Assembly: GCA_956465555.1 (NCBI GenBank)
Contig: OY101127.1
Span: 1,178,001 to 1,242,000 of the forward strand
Length of the DNA stretch: 64,000 nucleotides
Direction of reading: 5' to 3'
Source of the DNA: Nitzschia sp. pyKryTriq1
Lineage: Eukaryota > Bacillariophyta > Bacillariophyceae > Bacillariales > Bacillariaceae
Part shown: positions 31,120 to 42,217 of the stretch, one piece after another
How positions within the stretch are numbered: position 1 is the first letter of the stretch
How the letters are laid out: each line of letters starts with the position of its first letter
Notes under the pieces: generated by a model
Seen by the model: only the letters and a program-made list of their open reading frames with translations
Databases searched by the model: none
Told to the model about the DNA's origin: nothing
Position numbers and translations under genes: made by a program

Positions 31120-34100
31120 TTATTTATTTGTTCTTATATTGTTGTTGTTGAAACGATGAGTTTGAAGAATGCGAAGGAGCTCTTTTCTGAGCTGATCTGG
31201 TTTGCATGGAAATGGCTTGCATAAAAAGCTATCGGCACCTGCCTCTTCAAATGAGGCCGCCATATCGTTGGCCGACAAGCCACAAATACGGCAAGTTACA
31301 CCTTTGGAACGCAACGCCACTGTTGTTTCCGTCCCCAAGAGCTGTTTTTGGACACTGGCCATGTACTGGTCCATAAAGATGAGATCGATACTACCACTAC
31401 TGGAAGTACCATCATCATCATCATCTTCACCACCACCACCACCACCAGCCTTGTTGTTGTTGTTGTTGTTGTCTAGTTCTAGCACCATCCGAAGAGCGGT
31501 TTCGCCGTTGGAAGCCTCGTGGACTTTCCAAGTGGGAGCTACTTTCTTGACGCATCTCAAAAACAGTTTTCGGACAATAGTATCGTCGTCGACAAAGAGT
31601 ACACTCAAGTTTTCGGGAAGTTTTGGCATCATGATGGGCTCGTTGTTGTCGGCCGAACAAGATTCATCTGGATTCTCGGTAGTACTTTCTGCGGAAGTAC
31701 TGAGAGTGTGGGAGCTAAGGGAATCGTTCCCTCTTTGTTCGCTCGGAGTGTTGGTACTACTATTAGGTTTGCCCATTTCAATGTCCGATGCCTGCTGGAT
31801 GCTGGGATGAGGTACCGAAGACTCGGACCGAATGGAATTAAACGCGGACCGATTGTATTCCTGAAACCAGTCGTCGTCTTCGTCCAGTATGGGAAGTCGC
31901 ATTAGATCCACGACAATGCGCGTACCTGGCCATCCAGGACAGCCGCTATCATAACGCTCGTCAATGCAAATCATCCCATCCATCAAGTCCATCAGTTTCT
32001 TACAGAGACTCAATCCGATTCCAGTGCCTTGATGTAACGAGTCTAGACTTTCTTGGAAACGACCAAAGAGGTTCGCACGTTTCTCGGGTGGGATGCCGGG
32101 CCCATTGTCTTCGACGAAAAATTGAACATGACCCGTCGTATTGTCCGTTGCGGCACGGATTCGGATCAGGCCTTTTTGAACAGGATTGGCATCGACAAAC
32201 TTGAACGAGTTTCGTGCTAGATTGGAAATGATCTGCTTCAATCGCAGAGAATCGGTCATGACTACCAGATCCGGTGGAGAACATTCCACTTCAACTCTGA
32301 TTCCGGTCCCTCGTCGGTGAAGCAAGGTATCCACAGGCCGAAGAACGTCATTCAATATATGTGTCGGCTTTTTATCAATCGTGAGCTGCTTAGAGTGGGC
32401 TCGATGGATATCCAGCATGTTTCGTAGGAGGTCATTGATGAAATGGAGACTAGAATCGATGATGTCGACGTCTTCTTGGATAGGTGCCTTTTGATCCACT
32501 CCATTCTCATCTGGAAGTAGTGGCTGGGACTCGATGGCACTGGAAACAAAACTACAGGCCGAAATAGCGGCCGACAGAGGATTCCGTACCTAAGAAAGGC
32601 AAGGCAAGGCAAGGCAAGGCAAGGCAAGAGAGCGATGTGAATGAAAAAATCTGGTGGGAACAGGGAGATGAAGAATGCCCCAGAACGTACCTCGTGTGCA
32701 ATGAAATCATTGAGTTCCCGTTCGGATCGCGCCGCTTTTTCGGCGGTTTCGACCATCCATTCGGCTCGTTCCCGAGATTCTTGGGATTTGATGACGTTTT
32801 GACGGTGGATACGACGAAAGGTTCCAAACAACAACACCCCGATAAAAACGCACAAGATCAATAGAAAGGCACCGGCTGTGAGGACCATCCCATGGTTTCC
32901 GTGATAGAATGGTCGGTCAGCGGCCGTGACTATCACCAGCCAGGTCTGGTTGGAGACAATGGAAATGCGTTTCTCAAAGACCAGTTCAGAGTCAAAGTGA
33001 GACCGACAGGTGTTCAAATCGATTTCAGGAAGTCGTTCAAGACCCTTCATTTCCTCGCTCGGAGTTCTGGCTGCTCCAAGAAACTGCTGGGATCGATCGT
33101 CAAGGTGTTCGATGAAATTATCGTAGATATGGATCGAAAGGGTCTTGTCCACGCTTATCCTGGAGAATGCTCTCTGAAGAAGATCGGGGATGCGAATGAC
33201 CATACTCGAAAGAGATGCGGGCGACTCGATTGTACGATTCACAGTTCCGTGTGGGATTCCTGGATGCATCAAGATGACTGAGTAGGCGGAAGGATCTGTT
33301 TCTTGAACCAGTTGAAGGCGGGGCGTCACTGCTGGTTTGAAGCTTTCGATTGCTCGATGGATGGTTTTTTGCCGAGAGCTGGAGCTGTACAAGTCAAAGT
33401 CAATTGCGCCCTCGTTGCCTTCTATGGGTTCTAGGTAGTGTGCAGGAAAGTATTGGGACTGCTCCGAACGAGCTTGTACTGTCCATTCCGTGCCATCTTC
33501 ATTCGGCTCGAGACCTCGAAAGCCCTCATATTCCAGCTCAGGATGGTTTTCCGAAAACCAGTTTCGAGCATTATCTTCGAGCCGTTGACGTGCTTCCCGA
33601 CTGGTAACATTTGGATTGAAAGAGGTCGCTTGAAAATCGAGACCGGAAGAGATGAGATCCTCATATAGACTTCGAAAGTTGGATCGAAGATCGTTTTCAA
33701 AGTCTGGATGGAATAAATCATCAGTAGCGTTCTGGATTCGCTTGGACGCCCCTTCGATGCTCCTGGATGTTTCTGCCTGCACCCATAGCCCGGCGGTTTC
33801 ATAATCGTGAAAGGCCGTTTGTAATTCGTTGACAAACTCGCTGGCACTTCGATCAAAGCTTAACTGTTGGTCCTCCGTCGCATCGTGAATTCCTATCGTG
33901 ACGAACAATGTCGATGCGAGCGTTCCTAGAGTAACCATTCCAAACAAACTCCACCGAGCAAAGCGCTCGTTTCGATTTGTGTCGGTATGGATTAAACGGA
34001 AACTGTGGTGCGAGTTGGAAAGGTCAAGATCATTGGTAATATTAGCAGCACCAGCATCATGTTGATTCGTCCCCGTGCTCATGTCGCTCTCCTCTGACAC

Positions 34101-34202
34101 GTAATCCATCATATTCTTGCCATCATCAGCATGTTCTGGCTTGCTGTTGGATGCTGATGAATCCTTCATGGACGCACTGGTGGCTCGAGAAAACAGCTTC
34201 AA
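31120..34202 (-). CDS. CHASE-domain hybrid histidine kinase, two exons
   Basis: Encodes 993 residues. Exon 1 is 34202-32691 and exon 2 is 32589-31120. The 101-bp intron starts GTACGT, ends CTTAG, and joins HE to VRNPLS in phase, inside the H-box. Order: cytosolic tail, TM1 (about 84-106), extracellular CHASE domain (EGFRGLEPNEDGTEW, SVILMHPGIPHG), TM2 (HGMVLTAGAFLLILCVFIGVLLFG), coiled linker, HisKA with phospho-acceptor His503 in FIAHEVRNPLS, HATPase (N-box NLARNSFKF, G1 VEDNGPGIP, G2 GTGIGLSLCKKLM), and a C-terminal receiver with acidic pocket FVDDD, phospho-acceptor Asp911 in LIFMDQYM and Lys in FLCKPF. The receiver carries an inserted Asn/Gly/Asp low-complexity loop before Asp911. The architecture is that of cytokinin-receptor-like sensors; the ligand is unknown. 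The phosphotransfer partner is not in the window. Confidence 0.92.
32595..32627. repeat. AAGGC pentamer repeat inside the kinase intron
   Basis: About six tandem AAGGC units lie within the 101-bp intron of the histidine kinase gene, between acceptor and donor. Confidence 0.85.
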
Positions 34203-34975
34203 TCTAAAATGTCAGATGGTCTAATCTCTACTAGAAGTAGACCTAGAGTGGGGTTTGTTTTATGATGATTACAAGGCGCAAAACTCGTAACTTTTCTTCA
34301 GCTTTTGTGAGTCAGCAGCTAGCTGGATGGGATCTAAAGCGCCCTCTGGGGTATTTATTCTCGCCGCGGCGCAATGATCGATGATATGCCCTCATACTGA
34401 AGAAAGAAAGAAGGTGATGATAGAACTGAGTTCTCACTCTGCTTTCGAAACGCGAACCCCTATTTCGCTGTTTGTTCTCGTCATCAGGGAGCCGTAGATA
34501 TCTGCTGTATGGGGTTTGGGGTACGTCAGTTGCGCAAAAATCCGACGTTCACCGTTCACCCTGAACCCTGAACTCGCTCGGCAAGCCACGCGGTCTCCCG
34601 CGCGATGCTGGATGAGCCAACCAAAACAAGGTACATCAACGATCGCCCGAGCGCGCATGCAGGCCATGTCGTCCGTCCGGCGGAGCGCATCAGCAGTCAG
34701 CATACAGTAGCTCGCAGCGCGCGCGCAGCAGCGAAAAAGCAAAAGAAGCAGCGATCCAGCGAGATCGACGCGATGATGACGATGGCCGATCGAAGCGACC
34801 GTCCGCTCGAGACAAGTCTTTTACCGCGTATCGTCCGTGTAATACGAGGCGGTGCTTTCGATAGTGTAGTGTAGTGTAGTGTGGTGTGGTGTATTGATGT
34901 TATTGCTTGAGTAGAGCAGTGATTGATCCATCGCTGCCTTGCTTCATCCATTCCATCTACTCGTACAGTACTACC
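34203..34975. promoter_or_regulatory. Divergent spacer, histidine kinase / complex-I-like gene
   Basis: A 773-bp region with a CG-rich block (about 34560-34760, including a GCGCGCGC run) and TAGTG repeats (34863-34892) before the small mitochondrial gene. Short frames here show no protein character. Confidence 0.4.
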
Positions 34976-35538
34976 ATGTTCTCGAATTCGCTTCGCCGCG
35001 GTCTCCTGTCCCGCTCCTCTACTACTAGGAGCGGAGCTGCCGCCCGCCGCTGGATGGGTGGCAACATGCCCGTTCCGCAATCGCAAAACGCTCCCCTGTG
35101 GGGTGGCCACACGGTCGCCAAGGAGGGCTGGGAGGAAACCGTCTACTTTTACTTTGCGGCCGGCATCATATTGCAAGCGGCAGTCATTCTGGGCGCTCCG
35201 GAAACTTCCATTGAATCCTGGGCTCGTCCGGAAGCCCAGGCGCGGTTGCGTCTGGCGGCCCAGGGGCAAACCGAATTTGAGTTTGGAACGCACTATCAAG
35301 AGGTGGAAAAACAGGCAAGTTTGGAAATATGGAACAAATTTGCGGATCGATCCACGATTCCAGGAGATGATGATGATGATGATGACGAAGACGATGAAGA
35401 AGACGAGGAGGAGGTGAATAAGCTGAATGTTTTGTTTGTTTGTTTGTTTGTTTGTTAGATCTCTGTGTACGGGTCACAATTCTAACTAAGCCTCTTCTTT
35501 CCTCTTTTCTTTTATAGGATGATGATGATGATGAATAA
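34976..35538 (+). CDS. Small mitochondrial protein, probable complex I ESSS/NDUFB11-like subunit, two exons
   Basis: The ATG at 34976 (ACCATGTTC) opens a basic, Ser/Arg-rich presequence (MFSNSLRRGLLSRSSTTRSG) typical of mitochondrial import. The body has WGGHTVAKEGWEETVYF, one membrane helix (FYFAAGIILQAAVILGA) and SWARPEAQARLRLAAQG. A single TM followed by a W-x-R-x-E-A-x-x-R pattern fits the ESSS/NDUFB11 subunit of NADH:ubiquinone oxidoreductase, but this is by pattern only. A GTGAAT donor at 35414 and TTTATAG acceptor at 35517 define a 104-bp intron that contains a TTTG repeat. Splicing gives a 152-residue protein ending in an acidic Asp/Glu tail. Without splicing the frame would end at 35458 with a hydrophobic, repeat-derived tail, which is less likely. 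Confidence 0.62.
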
Positions 35539-36209
35539 ACTAATTATTCCTCTATGTATGGACAGAGAATGATCGTCTCAAAGGATTAGCTTTCTCTTGG
35601 CTTTTCTTCAAGACTACGGTACATATCCGCGCATCATCACCAAGCCATCCAAATAATCCTGATATTATATTCTAGGATCTACCTTTTCGCTACAATATTA
35701 GTGTTCATCACTTCGAGTCGTATATTATTTCAATTACAAGCTATACTTCCCGTTTTATTCTTTTCAATACGTATGGGTATAGCGGAAGAATTGAGTGCTT
35801 GGCGAAGGTCGGTTAGCGCTCCTCGCTCGGAGCCCACTGCCATCCGCAGCTCCTGGCAGAATTGGATACAAAGTAACGATTCTTGGTTTCGAATGAATGA
35901 ATTATCTTTACTACTACTACGTATAGTGGGAATGGGGCTAGTAGAGGAGAGTAGAATACTCTATAGAGTAGCAGTACTAGGAATGGTGATCCATCCATTA
36001 ATTTCTCGTATTAGCATGCTGGAAAAGGAATGTCTGTCTGTGCTCTATATTACTTTAGTAGTATAGAGCCAGTGCAGACAGACGTTCAGTCGTACGAGTG
36101 AGTATCCCTTTCCTTATTCTTACCGTCGGCTTGGCTGATGTGGACTGGCTAATAGCTGTTAGCTGCCTTTTTTAAATAGCTTGTTGTTCGTAGCAACCTT
36201 GTTTTTTGA
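35539..36209. other. Spacer without a supported gene
   Basis: A short inverted repeat lies at about 36029-36080 (GTCTGTCTGTGCTCTATA... TATAGAGCCAGTGCAGACAGAC). It could act as a transcription end structure for either flanking convergent gene. No gene is supported. Confidence 0.45.
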
Positions 36210-38250
36210 TTATTTGGATGGAAGATGAACGGGAGAGAGCTGAATGGAAAAGTACAACAGATCTTGACCTTTTTGGTCCATGACATTTTGGACTTGGATG
36301 CGACAGGAAGTAGTAGTCGTAGTAGTAGTAGTCGTGGTGGTGCTTGCAACAACAAGACTGTTGGTACTACTGATAGAACTGCAGTCGTCATCATCATAGT
36401 CCGGAGGGACCATGTCGGCATCATCATTCCATCCACCAACAGCACCTTCTACCATCATCATCACTGGTGGTTGTTGTTCTGCTTGGTGGTTCCATAATGG
36501 CTCGCCTTCGTCATCTTCGTTGTTGACGGAAGAAAAGTTTTCCTTCGGTTGTTGTTGTTGAACGACAACTTTGACAATATCATTGTGCAAGAACGTTTCC
36601 ATGGGGGTCCTTGTGGCCATGGATGGAGATGAGGAGGAGGAGGAGGAGGCAAGATCATCATTATGACCCTTCTTCGTCGTGTGGTTCTTCTTGTTGTCTT
36701 TTACTCCACCACCACCACCACCACCACCACTACCACCAGAAGCAATAATGTTGTAGACGCTCGATCCAATCACCTCTCGTCCGACATCTCCAGTGAGTTG
36801 AAAAAAGGCCGGATTGGCACAGATAACTCGAAACGGAAAAGATGTCAAGGTCAAGACACTATATAATTATATCACAATATGGTGAATAGAAACAAGGTAG
36901 TGCGGTGAGAACAAAGCAAACGCAGCAATATCGGGCATGTTGATGCATCTGTGCATGTAAGCAGTAGCCAGCCAGCCAGCCAGCCAGGCAGCCAAACAAA
37001 CAAGAAACTTACGTGGGTTCGGGAGAACTCATGACGGATGCCATGTCATTCATTGGCATGATTTGTGGGGCGGTGGTGTTGTTATCTGTTTGTGGAAGAG
37101 ATGTTGTTGTTTTTGCTGCTGCTGCACCACTAGTAGTAGCCGCAACGGAAGCAGTAGTAGCGGATAGATGATCATTGGACGCCAAGGGATGACAAAGGGA
37201 TCGCTCGTGTTGCGACAACGACCCGTCTGGAACAAAGTGAGGTTTGGGTCGCAGATACTGCTGCTGCTGCTGCTGACGTAGTAAACCCATTCGGGGACGC
37301 ATGGCAATCAAGGGGAGAGGCGGGGGCGGTGCTCGGGGTGGCAGGACTCGACCCAGCATCGGTTGCTCGTACTCCGGATGCTGAAGATGCTGACAATCCA
37401 GTGGATTTCGAGGCACTGGGGCGATCATAGTAGCCGTTGTGGCTCTTCCTGCTGGAGGACTGCCCAAACTCTCGAATGGTTTCTTCGCTTGTTCTTGTTG
37501 TGGAGTATCCATGCCGTCATTTTTGTGTAGTATGGATGCAAATAACTTCAAAGGAGTGTAGCTCAACAAGATCGGATCATCCGAACCCAAAGCAATTGGC
37601 ATAGTTCCAGTAGCAGCAGTAGCATTAGCATGATGATGACTCTGTGCCGTCCTCGCTGCCGATGCCCCTTGTTGTCGTTCGACAACAGTACTGTGATCGA
37701 CGTCTCCTAGATGACTCAGTTGATCGACCCATCGATTGTCTTCTTCATGATCACGAGAAACCTCTTGGAGCGCCGAAGACACGATATCTTCGTAATCCGA
37801 TACAGCCGAGGCAGACGATGCTGCTACTGCTAAAGATGATGATGGCGCAAGGGGAGGACTTCTGGTGGAAGGCAGCTTGCTGGTCACCGGTAGGGGACGA
37901 TGAGGCTGATGCTGATGGTGTTCGTTCTTGTACTCGGTATACGCCAGTTTGAGACGCTTGAGGAGCCCCTCTCCAGCAGTACTTATTGTACCATTGGGAC
38001 AGGCAGCATCATCCGATGATTCCGATGTTTCGAGCTGGCGCTTATTGGCACGTGGAAGAATCATCATCGTCCCAGTAGGAGTGCACATACTACTACCTGT
38101 ATTAGCACTGTTGCTGGTATCAGACACCACCACAAGAGGGCTAGCATGATGATGGTGGAGATGATCCTTCCTTCTGCCACTATCAGACAAAATTTCCACA
38201 CCTGGTGGATGGCTGCCGCGAATGTTTGCTGGATGGAGAACGTTCATCAT
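36210..38250 (-). CDS. PAS-domain protein with split PAS core, two exons
   Basis: Encodes 628 residues. Exon 1 is 38250-37013 and exon 2 is 36858-36210. The 154-bp intron starts GTAAGT, ends TATAG, and restores frame through a shared Thr codon. The first 410 residues are disordered, with His, Ser, Pro and Gln tracts and a basic GLLKRLKLAYTEYK helix, but no bZIP or other DNA-binding domain that I can see. At the junction begins a PAS start: FPFRVICANPAFFQLTGDVGREVIGSSVYNII. It is followed by a low-complexity insertion of over 100 residues (Gly, Ser, Asp). The protein ends with CRIQVQNVMDQKGQDLLYFSIQLSPV, which fits the last PAS strands. It may be a nuclear sensory or regulatory protein; function is inferred only from the PAS fold. 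Confidence 0.75.
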
Positions 38251-39674
38251 TCTTATAGTTTTGTACTATGTATAGTACGTATGCTGAATGCTGTAAACAT
38301 GGGGGGACGAGATTCCAGAATATTGCGTTAGACGATGACGATGACAGATATAGGGTGCTGATAGATGTGCATCATAGTCGGCATCCTTCAGCACCATCCA
38401 AACTATGCTGTGCTCCCCTGCGCAAGGAAAAATATGAGCTTACGATACGATTTGATTGCCGACCAAAAAAGTCGTGAAATAGAATATGTATGTAGTGAAG
38501 GCGCCGATGAAGGTTGTTTGTCTATGGGTCTCAATCAATCAATCAATCCATACGGTACATCCATCTATCAATCGATTTGATGAAATGAGTGCGTATGTTA
38601 TCGTTTGATGGTATTAGTAGAACAACGAGTGCGTATTTGCGTGTTTTGTGCCGTAAAAATTGACGTTGCCACCACCGACCGCGAAGCGGGCGATTGGATC
38701 GACGCGCTATTTCCCCTGGCGTATGGTTCTCACTGACTTTTGTATCTTTGAGACTCCACCATTCCGTACCCCGCATGCATATGCTCTCGTCGTGGAACAG
38801 GCAAAGACAGGGCAGTTGTTATGGCCCTTTCTTGGTCTGTTTATTACTATTATTGCTTCAGAACCAATGTTCTCTATCTCCAGGTCGAATTCCTGGACAT
38901 TTTCGATGCAACGCAAATATTGTATTGCCATATTTGTATTCTATTTGGCGAAGCCTGAAGAACGATTCTTTATCGCAACGTCAGAGCAGCTTCTCTCGTC
39001 TATACGGGCACTTCAACCATATTATCATTTCTCTTTGTGTTCCACCGGTATTGAAATTCTTCGCAAGGGACCATGAATGTTCTCATCAGTGACTCTCTAT
39101 CCCTATCATCTCTTTACGAACATAAATACCCACTCACGGTTTCGAATGATGGTACAACATCACCACATGCACAAGCAGAACAAAGGCACCACCACGCACG
39201 ACAAAAATAACAAGGTACTCGTCGTCTACTATGTACGTGGTGGGCGGCTTTACTAGTAGTAGAGGATTACAGTACCGGTACACGCACGTACCGTGCTGAA
39301 AAACGACGAGGGCTGATTGCATCTGTACTCGTACTGTACCGGTACACTCCAGGTACTGTAGCAGGTACCGTGACGTCTGTAAGTCGCTCGATGTGCGTAC
39401 GTCACGAGACTACGTACGTACGCGCTGATCCGAGCCCATAACCTGCTGCCGGATGTATCCACAAAAGATTTTCCCGCCACTTTTTTCGTGCAAAGGACGC
39501 CGGCAGCTATCCGGTAGTACACATAGAAACTTCTAAGGAGGGTAGGGTCCAACAACAACAACAACCTCGAACGAGATTATTATTACTCGTACGTAATTAG
39601 CTGCAATCACAAAAAATCCAGCAGCAGTACTAACAAGAATCAGCAGTACAACATCATAATATAGTAAGTTCTAA
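38251..39674. other. 1.4-kb spacer between PAS and MYND genes
   Basis: Contains a short AATC tetramer run (about 38532-38545), TACCGGTA palindromes (about 39273-39345) and ACGTACGT runs near 39400-39425. A 138-codon frame (38660-39076) lacks any protein-like pattern and is not called. Confidence 0.45.
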
Positions 39675-41006
39675 TCATCATGCCCAGCAAACAAACAAAA
39701 GAAGAAGAAAAGCAACAACAACGCGGCCGCCAAGAAGACGCCAGCGGACGCGCAAAAGGAAGGAGCAAAGGCAGCAGCAGCAGCAGCAGACGACGACAAA
39801 GAGACACCAGCAGTACCATTTACCGCTGAAGAACAAGCTGCATTGGAAGCGGTGTACAAGGAACAGCATGGTGGCGCTGGTGGTTTGGTTGAAACCATGA
39901 ACGCCCAACAAAAGAAGAACAACCCCAATGATGATCCGGACATTCCTCCATGCGATTATTGCCAAAAGAATTGGTCCGGGAATCTGTTTTGCAGTCAATG
40001 CCGCATGGTCTTTTATTGCAGCAAGGAATGTCAAAAGGCTGCCTGGAAAGTGGGTGGACACAAACAAGAATGTTCTCAAATGTTGCAAGACAGTGAGATA
40101 GCTGCCGAACAAGTCGTGGCTCGTTTGAAAGATAAGTCTCTATCCCCCTTGGATCGGGCCAATGAAATGGAATGGAAACGTTTGGATATTGCAGGGCCGT
40201 ACAAATTGGCACTGAAGCATGGGATCAATGAAGCCATTCAACAACTCTTTCAAGAAGATATTGATCATTTACTCGAGCGACATTTAGAAGACTACATGAT
40301 GGTCAGTTATGTGTCCTGGGTCATGAATACCTTGTTTCGTGGGAATCGACGAGAAGGACGGAATAATATGACGATTGGTCGCAATACTACTTTTTCCCAT
40401 GTCGATCCGTATCGTATCAAGAAGTATGTCTTTCATTCCGAGGACGCCCTCGAAACGTGGTGGGAAGCCACCATGGTGACCGTGACCATGTTTCTTGACA
40501 AACGAGTCGTCATTGCCAGCCAGAGAGGGTTTGATGGCGACGCCTTGCATTCTCACTGTCTCCGAACGGCCCGCGACGTGGCGGCAGCTTGGAGTATGGT
40601 CTTTACCGACCCCAAGTCGAGCAAGGCCATCCTTTTGGGTGATGCCAAAGAGGATGCACCACCCGATAAAAAGCACATCCAACGTGCTCGTTGGATGTTG
40701 GAACGATTGGGCAAGATTCTTCCCAAATTTTGGAATGCCGCGGAAGATCTGGATAGTGGGAGTGCTGTCGAAGGACATTTGAATCAAGTCGCAGGAATGA
40801 TCCAACTACGGATGCGAGAGTATAATATTGAATTTGCAGACAACAAGACGGCGATAGAAATACTCAAGTTGAAAGGAGGACAAAAAGCCATGTACCTCAA
40901 AATGGCAGTGCCTTTTGGCAAGGGGACGATTGAAAAAGGACGAGCATTGACGACTGCCGAAGCACAGAATATCGTGCATGGCAAGCCTTGGAATGCCATG
41001 TATTAA
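39675..41006 (+). CDS. MYND zinc-finger protein, 5' end unresolved
   Basis: An open frame of 443 codons without an in-frame ATG at its start. The MYND finger is complete: CDYCQKNWSGNLFCSQCRMVFYCSKECQ followed by HKQEC gives the C-x2-C, C-x2-C, C-x3-C and H-x3-C zinc ligands (about 39950-40070). A mostly helical region of about 300 residues follows, without a SET domain I can recognise. MYND fingers bind proline-rich peptides of partner proteins. The only nearby ATG (39680) lies in another frame, which closes at 39827. The MYND frame is protein-like upstream of that (Ala/Lys-rich, then ETPAVPFTAEEQAALEAV) back to a stop at 39672. Either an upstream exon or a one-base indel in the repetitive leader is needed. 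The C-terminal end at 41006 is clear. Confidence 0.78.
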   Translation, partial: SSCPANKQKKKKSNNNAAAKKTPADAQKEGAKAAAAAADDDKETPAVPFTAEEQAALEAVYKEQHGGAGGLVETMNAQQKKNNPNDDPDIPPCDYCQKNWSGNLFCSQCRMVFYCSKECQKAAWKVGGHKQECSQMLQDSEIAAEQVVARLKDKSLSPLDRANEMEWKRLDIAGPYKLALKHGINEAIQQLFQEDIDHLLERHLEDYMMVSYVSWVMNTLFRGNRREGRNNMTIGRNTTFSHVDPYRIKKYVFHSEDALETWWEATMVTVTMFLDKRVVIASQRGFDGDALHSHCLRTARDVAAAWSMVFTDPKSSKAILLGDAKEDAPPDKKHIQRARWMLERLGKILPKFWNAAEDLDSGSAVEGHLNQVAGMIQLRMREYNIEFADNKTAIEILKLKGGQKAMYLKMAVPFGKGTIEKGRALTTAEAQNIVHGKPWNAMY

Positions 41007-41214
41007 GATTCAATCACGGTTTGCGACAAAGACCGGGGACTGAATTTAAAGTAAAACAAACTAAAAAAGCGATTTCTGCTGTGCTTGTTGGAAAGACTAC
41101 GGTACAAACGGATATACTTGACCTATTGCTTGAGTGAGAGAACATCAATACCAATCAATAACCACAGCCGCAACATTCGTTTCAGCTTCACTTCTCAATA
41201 CTATGTTACTACTA

Positions 41215-41272
41215 CAATCGTAGAAGCTAACAAGATATGTTTACAATCGTAGAAGCTAACAAGATATGTTTA
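41215..41272. repeat. 29-bp perfect tandem duplication
   Basis: The unit beginning CAATCGTAGAAGCTAACAAG and ending GTTTA is repeated head to tail twice with no mismatch. Confidence 0.9.
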
Positions 41273-42158
41273 CTATTAGTAGTACACACCGAGGACGACC
41301 ACCAAGTCGTCGTACCGAGGACGTGCAGCTAGCCAAACAGTGTACGACTACTATTCGTCGTCCTCTTTTCATCTGCTTGTGATCTAGTAGTATTATCGGA
41401 AGAAAGCAGCAGGCAGGAAGCAATCATTGCTTGTGTACATCATCATTCTTCATCCGTCCTCATACTAGCCGCTATCTAGTATTACTATTGCTTTGATCCA
41501 GCACCGTACGTGCCGTAGTACCCGCACCTACGAAGTGCGCCTCTCCCATGGGTACGGTAGCGTTGCAGTAGACGTTGCGTTCGTCAAACTACTACTGTAG
41601 CACTTGTACCGGTACCGGTACTGTACGAGTAGATGCATGATGGTGGATTCTGTGGGCAAAATGTACTACCGGTAGTTAGTACATAGACTACTAGGACCAC
41701 TACTTTCATAGTCTATTCGGCTTCCGGACCCCCCGGGGACTGAGAACTGATAAGTCGAAGGGGTCCTGCCCCAGTACCGGTATGTATCTCCTTCGCGTTC
41801 TTGCGTTGGTGCGCACGAAGGGAACATTCGTTCTACCGGTACTGTACCAGGTACCTGTACCGGTACGGTAATGGTACAAGTACCAGGTAGACTACAGGTA
41901 CTGTACTTCCACGCACAGGCCGGCAGGCGGAACAATTATTATACGTACAATACTTGTAGCGCTTCATGTCGACCCCCTAATTGTTTTCTGTGCTGTAGGA
42001 ATAGAACCCCATATGTATGATTATGTATTGATTTGTGCGTGAAGTACGCGACGTCGACCCCATATGTAGCTAATTGCCGAAGAGGCCGAACTACTGTACC
42101 TGAGATACTGCACAGCAGTGGCAGAAATCAACGTAACTCTCGGTGTTTATAATTATTT

Positions 42159-42217
42159 CCTTAGGCTCTTTGACTCATCTGACCGTGTCCTTAGGCTCTT
42201 TGACTCAATTGACCGGT
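42159..42217. repeat. 30-bp imperfect tandem duplication
   Basis: CCTTAGGCTCTTTGACTCA is repeated at 42159 and 42189, each followed by a TGACCG-type word. Confidence 0.85.

Noticed and set aside
34697-35299. 200-codon minus frame over the complex-I-like gene
   Set aside because: Antisense of a mitochondrial-type protein and a CG-rich promoter; no domain.
38660-39076. 138-codon plus frame
   Set aside because: No motif, no low-complexity pattern and composition typical of spacer DNA here.
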